Shown here in pieces: positions 8,282 to 17,604 of a stretch of 64,000 nt of DNA; the stretch's first letter is position 1; each line of letters begins with the position of its first letter. Origin of the DNA: Bradyrhizobium sp. 186 (lineage in GTDB: Bacteria > Pseudomonadota > Alphaproteobacteria > Rhizobiales > Xanthobacteraceae); contig NZ_CP082164.1 of assembly GCF_023101685.1 (NCBI RefSeq), positions 4,526,001 to 4,590,000 of the forward strand, given 5' to 3'. Made by a program: the position numbers and the translations under genes. Under the pieces are notes generated by a model. That model was not told where the DNA came from. It was given only the letters and a program-made list of their open reading frames with translations, and searched no databases.

Positions 8282-11127
8282 CCGCATCGCTTCACGCGTT
8301 GGGCGGCGGCCGCGACGCCGGTCTCTATTACGTCAATGACCCCAATCGGGAGGCCCGTCCAAGAAGTCGCGATGAATATTACGTGCGCGACGGGGGCGGC
8401 ACCTGGTGGTCAACTGGCGAGACGATCGTTCGCCACGGTGCCGAAATCGACAAGGAAACATTTCGAGATCTGTGTGGCGGGATTGACCCCAGTACCGGAA
8501 AACCACTTGTTCGTGGTTCCGGAGCCAAACATCGCGCCGGTTGGGATGTAACATTTTCTGCCCCAAAAACTCTATCCGTACTGTGGATGGCCGGAGACGA
8601 GAATCAGCGTGCCATGCTGCACCAACTGCATCGCGCAGCGGTGCAGGATGCCCTCGGCTTCCTGGTGAAGGAGCGCCTCGTCGAAGTTCGCTTAGGTCAA
8701 GGCGGATATATCCGTGAGGCGCCGACTGACGTCATCGTCGGTTGCTTCGATCACTACACCTCGCGCGAGGGTGACCCCAACGTTCACACACATTCCGTAG
8801 TTTTAAACGTGGCCGGTTGCCAAGATCAAAAGAAGTGTCGCACTCTTGAGCCCGAGAGATTGTTCAATTCGCAACTTCTGGTTGGCTTGGCATTCAGAGC
8901 TTCCTTAGCGCGGGGGCTGGCGGACAACGGCTTCTCGTTGCGTGCGGCGGGCCGAAACCAATTCGAGATTGCTGGTATCCCGGAGAATGTGATCGAGGCA
9001 TTTTCAAAGAGATCGCACCAGATCGAAGAGCTCGTCGGACGGGACGCAAGCGGCGCCCAGAAGGAACTTGCTGCGCTCGCAACGCGTGGCTCAAAAGATG
9101 AAATCCCTGTTGGCGAGGTTCTGGAGCAGCGCTGGAGAGACGAACTATCCGAGACCGGCATCGATCCGTGGAAGGCGGCACGCGATTTCGTACCAAGTCG
9201 CGAGATCGAGACGATGGTCGAACGTGCCTTTGATCCTCCTGAAATCGAAGGTACAGGTCCGGTCGCGGTTGCCGCATCAAAGCTCTTTCGGCACCAAAGT
9301 GTGGTCACCCGCAAAGAGCTCCTGCATGGCGCGTTGGTCGAGGCAACCTTCCTCGCGGTTGGTATAGACCAAGTCTGGGCAGAACTGCAGTCGTATGAGG
9401 ATCGGGGAATTCTTGTCCGGCTTGCGGATGAGGAGAGGTCGGAGTGCTGGACGACGCCGTCCATCGCAGCCACTGAAGCGAGCCTGCTACGTGCAGCGGA
9501 CCGCCTTGATGAGCATGATTGGTTTCGGCCGGACGCGCTGGAAGCAGCACTTGCCAATGCACCGCACCTGTCTGAGGAGCAGACACAGGCAATTCGGTTC
9601 TCGGCCAATCGAGATGGCGTTGCGATCTGTGAAGCGCCTGCCGGCACGGGAAAGACCGTTCTAACGAAATCTTTGGTTGAATCTGCCCAGCGGTCGGGTT
9701 TGACGGTGCTGGGATTGTCACCAACCTGGATCGCCGCAGACGAACTTTCAAAATCGTGTGGCATCGATGCGCATGCCATTGCGAAATGGCGGTACGATCA
9801 GTCGAGTGGGCTTGGTTTGACGCTAGACGCCAAGACCCTGATCGTCATTGATGAGGTAGGACTCGCTGGTGTGCGCGAACTCGAATCCGTCCTAAAGGCC
9901 GCGCACGAGGCGCACGCGAAGGTAGTGTGTTTCGGGGATCGTCGGCAACTTCAGGCTGTTCCTGGGGGTAGTGCACTACGCGCGGTGGCTGATGTCGTAG
10001 CGCGCGGCGCGGTGCTTTCTCAAGTACGCCGACAGGAAGTTGCGTGGCAACGCGCTGCTTCGATGGTAATGGCGAGGGGCGATCCTGAGGCCGGCCTGCG
10101 GGCGTATGCCAGAAATGAGAAACTCGAACTGGTTGCGGGCGAGGCGGCAGCGCAAGCCCGCGTCATTCAGGCTTGGAATGAATATCGCGCAGCCCATGGC
10201 GACGATGTTCTCATCGTCACCCGTCGAAATGCCGACGCGGCGGCTCTCAACAAGGCTGCCCGCCTCGTGCTGCGTGCCGAAGGCCGGCTGACAGGCCCAA
10301 ATCGATCTCTTACTGCTGTAGGCCGGGACAAAAAGATCGGTCCGATCGAGCTTTCCCAGGGCGATCGAATCCGATTTGGCGAAAACCTACCCCAATTGCA
10401 GATCCGCAACGGGACGCGCGGCACGATCGAGCGCATTGAATCAGATATCGATCAAACGAAAGTCGCGATCCGACTCGAGGACGGCCGGTTGATCCACGAG
10501 CCCTGGGCAGCGTTGGTCCGGGAGCAACCTGGACGTCTGTCCAGCCCGCCTCGAATTTCGTCGGCCTACGCAGGAACCGCCTATTCGGTTCAGGCGCGCA
10601 CGTCAGCTGCCGCCGTCCTTTACATCGCAAGGCCGACCGATGCGCGAGAAGTCTATGTCGGACTCACCAGACACAGAATCGACGCTTATGTCGTCGCCGA
10701 ATGCGACCGCCTTGCTGCGACTGTCCAGCGCCGCCAACTCGACGGGCGGGCCACCGCGTCGCCTATCGCAATCCGGGAGCGGCTGTTCACGGAAGCAAGA
10801 TCGTACGCGGAAAAGGCCAACGTCGCAGACTATGTCGTGGACCGAATTGAATTCATGCGCACTGGGAAAATTGAAATACGACGTGATGCAAGGTCGCTTA
10901 ATCTCGGTATAGTTGCGCGGGCTGCACAACGGACATTCGAGGCTGCCCGGGAGATATCGATCCACTGGTTCTTCATCCTCCCAAATTGGCGATTGGTCGA
11001 AAGCATGCGCCATATGCGACGACAGGTTTCGCGACGCGTGGCAGGGGTTGTTCACGCAATCAAGGACCGCTTAGAACTTAGAGCCAAAGAACGTGTGGTA
11101 ACTCAAGATCGGGACATGAGCCGATGA
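8278..11127 (+). CDS. Conjugative relaxase-helicase, TrwC/TraA (MobF) type
   Basis: This protein nicks the transfer origin and unwinds the strand to be transferred. With the ATG at 8278, the N-terminus reads MTASLHALGGGRDAGLYYVND and places the paired candidate nucleophile tyrosines near residues 17-18, as in TrwC. A GTG at 8254 would add eight residues. The metal-binding histidines lie in DPNVHTHSVVLNV. The C-terminal half is a RecD-like SF1 helicase with Walker A APAGTGKTVLTKS, Walker B LIVIDEVGLAG, and the late block YAGTAYSVQARTS followed by VYVGLTRHR. At about 949 aa it is a normal length for the family. It is coupled to the RHH gene. The C-terminus carries a poorly conserved basic tail. 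Confidence 0.93.
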   Translation: MTASLHALGGGRDAGLYYVNDPNREARPRSRDEYYVRDGGGTWWSTGETIVRHGAEIDKETFRDLCGGIDPSTGKPLVRGSGAKHRAGWDVTFSAPKTLSVLWMAGDENQRAMLHQLHRAAVQDALGFLVKERLVEVRLGQGGYIREAPTDVIVGCFDHYTSREGDPNVHTHSVVLNVAGCQDQKKCRTLEPERLFNSQLLVGLAFRASLARGLADNGFSLRAAGRNQFEIAGIPENVIEAFSKRSHQIEELVGRDASGAQKELAALATRGSKDEIPVGEVLEQRWRDELSETGIDPWKAARDFVPSREIETMVERAFDPPEIEGTGPVAVAASKLFRHQSVVTRKELLHGALVEATFLAVGIDQVWAELQSYEDRGILVRLADEERSECWTTPSIAATEASLLRAADRLDEHDWFRPDALEAALANAPHLSEEQTQAIRFSANRDGVAICEAPAGTGKTVLTKSLVESAQRSGLTVLGLSPTWIAADELSKSCGIDAHAIAKWRYDQSSGLGLTLDAKTLIVIDEVGLAGVRELESVLKAAHEAHAKVVCFGDRRQLQAVPGGSALRAVADVVARGAVLSQVRRQEVAWQRAASMVMARGDPEAGLRAYARNEKLELVAGEAAAQARVIQAWNEYRAAHGDDVLIVTRRNADAAALNKAARLVLRAEGRLTGPNRSLTAVGRDKKIGPIELSQGDRIRFGENLPQLQIRNGTRGTIERIESDIDQTKVAIRLEDGRLIHEPWAALVREQPGRLSSPPRISSAYAGTAYSVQARTSAAAVLYIARPTDAREVYVGLTRHRIDAYVVAECDRLAATVQRRQLDGRATASPIAIRERLFTEARSYAEKANVADYVVDRIEFMRTGKIEIRRDARSLNLGIVARAAQRTFEAAREISIHWFFILPNWRLVESMRHMRRQVSRRVAGVVHAIKDRLELRAKERVVTQDRDMSR

Positions 11128-11171
11128 AACTGTCAATAGATCTGCATCATTGGTAATGTCTCAGTTGGAAA

Positions 11172-11327
11172 TTATGCGCGATTGCCCCGGACCGGAAAGC
11201 CGTCAACCCGTCCGGCGGACGCTAACTTAGGTCCCTGTATTTTTCCGCGTGGAGGTTTCGTCTTTTCTCCGTAGGTATTGAAAAGCTGCCGCTTCTTTTT
11301 AGCACTCTTGCGGATCACCTTTTTCAT
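11172..11327 (-). CDS. Possible small basic protein (51 aa)
   Basis: An uninterrupted frame runs from the ATG at 11327 to the TAA at 11172 and encodes MKKVIRKSAKKKRQLFNTYG, then a Pro/Gly/Lys-rich remainder ending RVDGFPVRGNRA. About a third of the residues are Lys or Arg. A GAGG lies just upstream of the ATG, with suboptimal spacing. It sits in the gap between the relaxase gene and a membrane-protein gene. It might be a nucleic-acid-binding peptide or a chance frame. Confidence 0.35.
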   Translation of the reverse strand: MKKVIRKSAKKKRQLFNTYGEKTKPPRGKIQGPKLASAGRVDGFPVRGNRA

Positions 11328-11396
11328 CCTCGGCCCTCGCTTGCGAAGCTTGCTAAAGCATTACCCTAATTGATTTTAGCGGGAAGCAGGAGAGAC

Positions 11397-11861
11397 CTAC
11401 TTCGTTAGATTCTGGATATCGAGGAACGTCATCCAGATCGCATAGACCGCAACCAACCCCCAAAATGCCTTGCGCATGTAACTGATAAAAGGTGGGGCAT
11501 CAGCCCGTCGAGCAGAAAAATCTTCCGAAAATGAATGAGAAAATACCAGCAGATAAACGGCAATAAACTCGAACAAGGTATTTGCCGCAATGGCCGAAGC
11601 GATCATCATCGACACTGCAATTTTCGCAGATGCGAAACTCCAAGCGGTGTAGATTGCCGAACCCGCAAGCAAAAATGCACCCAAATAGCGGACAACCGGA
11701 CTTAAGAGTAGCAAGCCAACTAAGACGCCGGCAACGAACCAAACTCTCAAGAGCTGTCTCGATAAGAGGCTCGGGTTTGCTCGAAAAAGCCAAATGAAAA
11801 TCAGCTCAAGAAGAAGGCACACCCCTATGATCAGCAGTGCTTTTACATACGAAGATCGCAT
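11397..11861 (-). CDS. Hypothetical four-helix membrane protein (154 aa)
   Basis: The start is placed at the ATG at 11861 (MRSSYVKALLIIGVC), with AGGTTCC upstream; the longer frame from 11909 adds a non-hydrophobic lead. Four to five hydrophobic segments span most of the protein: ALLIIGVCLLLELIFIWLF, VWFVAGVLVGLLLLSPVV, a central ASAIAANTLFEFIAVYLLVF stretch and a C-terminal GLVAVYAIWMTFL. I recognise no family. It lies 67 bp downstream of, and in the same orientation as, the SNF2 helicase operon, and could be its last gene. Confidence 0.55.
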   Translation of the reverse strand: MRSSYVKALLIIGVCLLLELIFIWLFRANPSLLSRQLLRVWFVAGVLVGLLLLSPVVRYLGAFLLAGSAIYTAWSFASAKIAVSMMIASAIAANTLFEFIAVYLLVFSHSFSEDFSARRADAPPFISYMRKAFWGLVAVYAIWMTFLDIQNLTK

Positions 11862-11928
11862 TGCAGGTTCCTTCAAAGGTCGCCTCGTCGAACAATGAAT
11901 TGTTCTCACTTAGCGGGATTCGCATATC

Positions 11929-14772
11929 TCACGGGGCTGGCGAACCAAGTTCGGCGACAGCTAATGTAACCAAATCGTTCGGATGACGGAATTGAGTGAC
12001 GTCTTTAGCCATGGCCAACTCCGCGCGGTCTCTCGCGGCGTCCAGTTCCGCTTTTTTGGTAGTGGGATCTCTCTTGATCGGATCCGCATCACGGAGAGGG
12101 CCGTCGAACAGCCGACTTAGGAACTTTCCATCTACTTCAATTGAATCCTCTTCTTGCTGAACAACAATCAAATTTTCTCCTTGGTGGTGTCCTTGGTCGT
12201 CCTGAAATCTCGCTAGGAAAACCGCAAAGAACTTTGGAAAGTTTGCTTCTTCCGCGAAGGTGGCATATGAGCCGCTGAAATCGGCCGCCGTCACGGAGGT
12301 TACAAGATACTTCAAGAACGTGCCTGAGAAGTCGATCAACGCTACTTCACCGGCTGGATTCCAGCCTCTTCGTCGAGTCGTAGCCACGATAACAGTTCGA
12401 TTTCCAAATTCATGAAATGTGCCACGCAGTTCTGGGGGGAGGCGGAGGGTAAAATTCTCGAGGTTAGACGACGCTTCGACCTCGATACCAAATCGAACAG
12501 AAGCCCGTTGAACGAATGAGGCCACGTTGGCAGTGGTGTAACCCCCGAGCAACTGCGATCCTGAAACATCTGGACGATCGACTTGATTGAGGATCTCATC
12601 CTGTAGCCTCTTGGCCTTGGTTGCCTCAGCAACTGCGGCATCAATGCGTTCCTTGGTCCGTTCGACATGTCCGTTTCGCGCCTCATCCAATAACTCGGAA
12701 ATATCCACACGTTCCAAAAGTTCGCCCATCACTTCCGCTGCATACAGCTCGTCGAATTCAGGCCCGACGCTTTTCATTTCGCGCACTATAGTATCGACGC
12801 GATCAATAACCGTTGAAACGATTTCGTTGTCGATGGTATCGCGAGCGTGGAAATTTATCACTACAACCCGCTCTTTCTGCCCATATCGATACAGTCGCCC
12901 CATTCTCTGAGTAAGGCGCGCGGGATTCCACGGTAAATCGAAATTTACAAGGATGTGACATCGTCGGTGCAGGTTTAAACCTTCGCCACCGGCTTCCGTG
13001 GAGATGAGGACTGGAATATCTCCTTCGAAAGATCGAACTGCCTCTCGTTTTTCGTCTACAGTCATTCCGCCGTGGATTATCACGGGTCTCGCTCCGAGGA
13101 GCTTCTCAACTTGGTGAAGCAAATATGCCTGCGTCGATCGAAATTCCGTGAAGATCAGAAGTTTCTGGCCTTGGTCTTGAACTACCTCTCGCACGATTTT
13201 GACCAGAGCTGCGCCTTTTTTGTCCGTTCTCATGCACGCTTCGCCACGGGCAATCAGATCCCTCAGCATGAGCTCCTCGCCCTCAAAGAAAGGCTGACGT
13301 TTTTCCAGCGGCCCATGTTGGCCAAGATTGTCATCGGTCTCGGGCTGGTCATCCTCGTCAAACGCCTCTTGATTTTCATCAGGAGCACTTGGCTGCAAGG
13401 AAAGCCGATCAAGACGTCGTCTGAGGGCGATCCAGAGGGCCGCAACAGACGACGATGCAAGCTTGCGATAGATCGTCATGACGAAGCCTACGGCTCTTCC
13501 TTCCTTGCCGCCGATAGAGTCGCCGGCCCCGTACCCTCTGGAAAGGTATTGGCGAAGGCGTGCTTCCAAGATCGTAAATTGTTCGTCGGTTTCCACTTCC
13601 ACCCGCCGAACTAACAAACCGTGGAAAAGGAAATTGCCGTCAATGTCGACGGCATCAATTTTTCGGTTTCTGAGAATAATCTCACGAACAACATCGGGGG
13701 TTTGATCGATGTTCTTTATGAGGGCTCCCAGATCAGGGCGGACTAGAGTTAGCAAGTTTCTAAATTTCCCTTGATCACCTTGATGGGGCGTGCCTGTGAG
13801 CAGGACGAGCGCGTCCGTCCGTTCGCGCAGCCCTTGCGCAAGCCGAAAACGCAACGTGGATCGACCTTGCTCATCCCGGGACAAACGATGAGCTTCGTCA
13901 AAGATTATGATGTCCCAAGCACCTGCGGCCATGAACATTCCGAAAGTTGAATCCATGTCGCAGCCGTCATCCTGGGCGTTGCGCGGCTTTGCAAGATCAA
14001 GAGAAACGATGACACGTTCGTAGAGGCCCCATTCCCGTGGATCGGACACACGGAAGTCGATCCCATAAATAAGAAATCGTCTATCGAACTTGATGAGCAT
14101 TTCCTCTTTCCACTGCCGGGTCAGGCCCGAGGGAACGACCACCAGTATGCGACGAATATTTTGACGCCGTTCGAGGGCCGCCAGCAGCAGTCCGATCTCG
14201 ATCGTTTTGCCTAGTCCAACATCGTCTGCGATCAGCCAATTTGTTTGGCCGGAATTTAGTATGCGGTGGACCAACCCAATTTGGTGGGGAAGAGGATCAA
14301 CGTCCAATCGATCTAGAGCACCGGTAGCCTCGTTCCAGGATTTTAGGAGGTGGGCGATCACATTCAGCGCGAGGCGTTCCGCTGAGTCGTTTGTTGCCGG
14401 CTCAGAGCGGCGAAAGCGCAACGCCGGGTCCATGACTCTGCGGAGTCGTTCAAATGGTAGCCAGAGCGATTGGCCGGTTGAGTGAAATTGAACGAGCGCC
14501 TGATGTCGCGTAGCAAGTTCGCGAGTCTTCATGACCGTTCCGGTTCCGAGGGTCTCGCGTACACCGGATAATGGCACGTCCTGTACTGTGAAACCGGCAC
14601 GCAAACCGCAACCCCATTCTCCAACCTTGAGGCGTGCGACCCCCTTTGGACCGAAATCCACCTCGATAGATGGCTCGTCACCTGTGGCGAAAACTCGCTT
14701 AACGAAGCCGATCTCGGCTGGATTGTTACCTCGGCAGACCCAGGCGTTTTCGATCGGTATTAATTCGTTCAT
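11929..14772 (-). CDS. SNF2-family helicase (DrmD-like), candidate phage-defence protein
   Basis: This 947-residue SF2/SNF2 ATPase has Q-motif region PLPHQIGLVHRIL, Walker A DVGLGKTIEIG (about 184-194), VVVPSGLTRQWKEEM, DEAH box IIFDEAHRLSR, LLTGTPHQGDQ (motif III), ISTEAGGEGLNLHRR (motif V) and RMGRLYRYGQ (motif VI). Spacing and size resemble DrmD of DISARM and other defence-island helicases. The C-terminal 250 residues are probably substrate- or partner-specific. The start ATG overlaps the stop of the upstream 333-aa gene by four bases. Neither a DUF1998 protein nor a stand-alone PLD protein (DrmA/B/C) is nearby, so a canonical DISARM assignment is not supported. Confidence 0.8.
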   Translation of the reverse strand: MNELIPIENAWVCRGNNPAEIGFVKRVFATGDEPSIEVDFGPKGVARLKVGEWGCGLRAGFTVQDVPLSGVRETLGTGTVMKTRELATRHQALVQFHSTGQSLWLPFERLRRVMDPALRFRRSEPATNDSAERLALNVIAHLLKSWNEATGALDRLDVDPLPHQIGLVHRILNSGQTNWLIADDVGLGKTIEIGLLLAALERRQNIRRILVVVPSGLTRQWKEEMLIKFDRRFLIYGIDFRVSDPREWGLYERVIVSLDLAKPRNAQDDGCDMDSTFGMFMAAGAWDIIIFDEAHRLSRDEQGRSTLRFRLAQGLRERTDALVLLTGTPHQGDQGKFRNLLTLVRPDLGALIKNIDQTPDVVREIILRNRKIDAVDIDGNFLFHGLLVRRVEVETDEQFTILEARLRQYLSRGYGAGDSIGGKEGRAVGFVMTIYRKLASSSVAALWIALRRRLDRLSLQPSAPDENQEAFDEDDQPETDDNLGQHGPLEKRQPFFEGEELMLRDLIARGEACMRTDKKGAALVKIVREVVQDQGQKLLIFTEFRSTQAYLLHQVEKLLGARPVIIHGGMTVDEKREAVRSFEGDIPVLISTEAGGEGLNLHRRCHILVNFDLPWNPARLTQRMGRLYRYGQKERVVVINFHARDTIDNEIVSTVIDRVDTIVREMKSVGPEFDELYAAEVMGELLERVDISELLDEARNGHVERTKERIDAAVAEATKAKRLQDEILNQVDRPDVSGSQLLGGYTTANVASFVQRASVRFGIEVEASSNLENFTLRLPPELRGTFHEFGNRTVIVATTRRRGWNPAGEVALIDFSGTFLKYLVTSVTAADFSGSYATFAEEANFPKFFAVFLARFQDDQGHHQGENLIVVQQEEDSIEVDGKFLSRLFDGPLRDADPIKRDPTTKKAELDAARDRAELAMAKDVTQFRHPNDLVTLAVAELGSPAP

Positions 14773-15770
14773 GCGCGGACCTTGTTGGGACTAAGGACGT
14801 CTTCTGATCGGGCAGCTGTTAGGGCCCAGGACTCGGTTTCGGCGCGGTACAAGACGGCCGTGCGGGAAAAGCTATTGAATATGTCAAAGCCGTCGATGGT
14901 GACGATTGGCCGCGAGCCAATATGGCGACGCGGAGGAACTGGGGAATCAAGCGTTCCAGCAGCAAACGCCTCAATCCTTGCCTCCGCATAGTCGATAAAT
15001 CGCCAGTAAAGTGGGTCTCCGATTGATAGCTCCAGCCAGTCATCGAACCAATCGGGGTCTATTATGGCCTCTGGCGGAAGGCCCTTTCTGTCGATGATGA
15101 ACCTATGCGACCGTGCCCAACCAAGCATGCCCATCCCACCATCCGGTGTGAGAGGTTGGCGCGAGCCCCTGCGTCGCATGCTCCACCACGAAGGCGACGA
15201 CGCCCAGATCTCCTTAAGCTCGAAAGCCCACCAAAGGTCATCCGCGACTGCACCCTCAAGCGCAAGGTCTGCGAGCGCCGAGAACGTTGCTGCGTGCGGA
15301 TAGACGGCAAACAATTCTGAAAAGCGGCGTTCGAAAGCCCTTCGGCGTTCTAGTTGCGGAAGGTCGAGCAAGGATACAAGCCAACGGGCACGTTGGCCGG
15401 CTTTGTCTTCGCTGCTCGGGGCTCTCAGTTCAAGATGGAAAGGATTTTCGGCCGCGTGCGGGACGAAGTCGGGAAGAAGTATGTCGGTCTGCCAGTTGGA
15501 AGCACCGACGATGTCGACGTCGGCATGGCTTGGAGAGATCGGATCCCAAAAGTCCTCCAAGACAGGCGAATCAGTGGGACGGTCTTCGACTTCTGGAAAA
15601 TGGGGGACTCGAAAAATGAACAAAGGCTCCCAGGGGTCAAAATCATTGTCCCCCTGCGGACTTGTCTCGAAATCCTCCAAAATCCACGGTGACGCAGTCT
15701 CTAGAAGTTGGACCGAGGCACGTGGAGTCGGCAACGCTAGTTTCTCAGGCGGTGTTTCCCCCGCGTGCAT
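14769..15770 (-). CDS. Hypothetical acidic protein coupled to SNF2 helicase (333 aa)
   Basis: I do not recognise this protein. It is rich in Trp, Pro and Asp (for example FDPWEPLFIFRVPHFPEVED and PSWWSMRRRG), with no membrane segment or cysteine cluster. Its stop codon overlaps the helicase start (ATGA at 14769-14772), so the two are translationally coupled and likely act together. It is the first gene of a minus-strand operon that diverges from the methyltransferase operon at 16219. Helicase partner, target-recognition or specificity functions are all possible and none is shown. Confidence 0.65.
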   Translation of the reverse strand: MHAGETPPEKLALPTPRASVQLLETASPWILEDFETSPQGDNDFDPWEPLFIFRVPHFPEVEDRPTDSPVLEDFWDPISPSHADVDIVGASNWQTDILLPDFVPHAAENPFHLELRAPSSEDKAGQRARWLVSLLDLPQLERRRAFERRFSELFAVYPHAATFSALADLALEGAVADDLWWAFELKEIWASSPSWWSMRRRGSRQPLTPDGGMGMLGWARSHRFIIDRKGLPPEAIIDPDWFDDWLELSIGDPLYWRFIDYAEARIEAFAAGTLDSPVPPRRHIGSRPIVTIDGFDIFNSFSRTAVLYRAETESWALTAARSEDVLSPNKVRA

Positions 15771-16218
15771 ACTGACGAGTCCCCCAAATCCCCCTAGACC
15801 CTCGGTCCCGAGGCAACTATCAGTTGAGCCTGCTTTTTTCGGTTCCGTCTAGGCCCGCCACTTGCGACTTCCGACGAAGTCGATCGGATGAGGCCCGTCC
15901 AGAAAGGGCTACTCGAAAAGCCCCGTGAAGTTCGGCCTCCTCTCGTAGCCGAAAGCCGTAGTTCTACGGCACGCGCATCGTGGCCCGCGAGCCTTTGCCG
16001 ATCAGCCAGCGCCGCCTCGAACAGATTATGTTGACGGACAACCCGCGATTGTGCATGTTGGTGACGCTTCCGGACGGAAGCTGAAAGAAGAACCCGAGAC
16101 GGTTCTGGTAGTGGTGTCGCTGGATAGCGATGGTTTATCGAGGCATTTTGCGCCTCCATCGAACCGTCATATGCGGAAACCGCATCTAGAATCGGTCTCT
16201 CCATTTGGAGAACCGAAA
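15771..16218. promoter_or_regulatory. Divergent promoter region between the two defence-like operons
   Basis: About 450 bp separate the starts of the minus-strand (15770) and plus-strand (16219) operons, so it must hold both promoters. I could not identify convincing -35/-10 pairs or dyads by eye. The open frames here have no recognisable product. Confidence 0.4.
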
Positions 16219-17604
16219 ATGAATCCCGATAAAATCGTTATCCGCTTTGAGCAGGTGTCCGAGCAAACGGAAGGCCCGGTTCGCCGAATCGTGGGCTTCG
16301 TCAGGGCCAAGAATATGCTGCAGCTGTTTGATGCCGCAGATCTCGAAGCCAACCCGCGCGAGGCCAAGGCTGGCGCAGTAACCGCAGATATCATCGACAG
16401 CATTTGCGAGACGCCGGAGACCTTCCCGTTCAAGACCAAGGGTGTTCTTGTCGGCGCCTCAAATTATGTCGCCCTTGAACGCAAACGTTACGAAATCCGT
16501 TTCGAGAATACGAAAATCGAAGGAATTTTGGATGGCGGGCACAATATGCTGGCTATCGGGACCTACGTTTTGGCGCGAGCCCTGGGCGATGATCGAATTT
16601 TCAAGAAGATCAAGCGTTGGTCGGAGCTCAAGGATGCGTGGGCTGTAAACCGCGCGGAGATTACCGAGCTAAAGCGCGCCGCTGGCGAAGAATCGGGAAG
16701 CGGACCGCTCGATTTTCTTGTGCCAGTCGAAGTCCTTGTGCCTGCCGATATCGCCAACAGCGATACAGTGGACGAGTTCAACAGTTCCCTTCTCGATATT
16801 TGCGCAGCCCGCAACAACAACGTCGAGCTAACGTTGGAAACCAAAGCGAACAAGAAGGGATTCTACGAGTATCTTCGAAAATCTCTGCAGCCAACGATCG
16901 CAAATCGCGTCGAGTGGAAAACCAATGACGGGGGAGAGATTAAGGTACGGGATCTGATCGCGCTTGCCTGGATTCCATTATCCGTGATTGATCTGCCTGT
17001 CGAAATCAAAATTCCTCCGCAGAACCTCTACCGCAACAAGGGTGAGCTTGCGAAGCATTTCGACACCCTCATGAGTGATGAGCGCGTCTCCAGCGTTTCG
17101 GATGGCGACTATACACACGAACTCCACAATGGCGCCGTGCATAGTGCTCTCGTGATCGCGGGCGAACTTCCCGAGCTTTACGACAAGATCTATCGAGACT
17201 TCCCGGCAGCCTACAACGGCGATCGAGACGGTCGTTTTGGTGGACTTACCGTGGTCAAGATGGCCGACAGGATGCGGTCCAAACCGCGATCGCATTTCAC
17301 AGACATGGAAGTCGACTACGCATATCCCGATGGGCTCATTATGCCCCTTGTTTATGGGCTAAAAGCACTGATGGCAAAGGACGCAAATGGCCACGTCCAC
17401 TGGAAAGAAGATCCATTCCGCTTCCTGGACGAGCATTTGGAATCGATCGTAAAAAAATATCGCGTCATTCTCGACGCCTTCCGCGCTGACCCGCAAAAGG
17501 TAGGCAAGAATGAGGGTTCGTATGATCTCGTCCTTGATGCTTTCGAGACCGAGGTTTTAAAGCGTCAAGCCGTGGTTGCCTCCGCTCGGGGAGCCCGGTC
17601 ATGA
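16219..17604 (+). CDS. AIPR/DGQHR-like defence-associated protein
   Basis: The start is the ATG at 16219 (MNPDKIVIRFEQVSE), with TTGGAGA about 8 bp upstream; a longer frame to 16051 has no start signal. The block KIEGILDGGHNMLAIGTY recalls the DGQ/DGG-H motif of AIPR (abortive phage infection) and DGQHR/DndB-like proteins, where it lies in a conserved core. The rest is soluble alpha/beta sequence of about 461 aa. It is the first gene of a tight three-gene operon with a PLD-helicase and an adenine methyltransferase; the next gene overlaps by four bases. The family assignment rests on one motif plus context, so treat it as tentative. Confidence 0.5.
   Translation: MNPDKIVIRFEQVSEQTEGPVRRIVGFVRAKNMLQLFDAADLEANPREAKAGAVTADIIDSICETPETFPFKTKGVLVGASNYVALERKRYEIRFENTKIEGILDGGHNMLAIGTYVLARALGDDRIFKKIKRWSELKDAWAVNRAEITELKRAAGEESGSGPLDFLVPVEVLVPADIANSDTVDEFNSSLLDICAARNNNVELTLETKANKKGFYEYLRKSLQPTIANRVEWKTNDGGEIKVRDLIALAWIPLSVIDLPVEIKIPPQNLYRNKGELAKHFDTLMSDERVSSVSDGDYTHELHNGAVHSALVIAGELPELYDKIYRDFPAAYNGDRDGRFGGLTVVKMADRMRSKPRSHFTDMEVDYAYPDGLIMPLVYGLKALMAKDANGHVHWKEDPFRFLDEHLESIVKKYRVILDAFRADPQKVGKNEGSYDLVLDAFETEVLKRQAVVASARGARS

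Noticed and set aside
15794..16204. Open frame of 136 codons on the minus strand between the divergent operons
   Set aside because: No family motifs or ribosome-binding site were seen, and its composition looks like chance GC-rich sequence.
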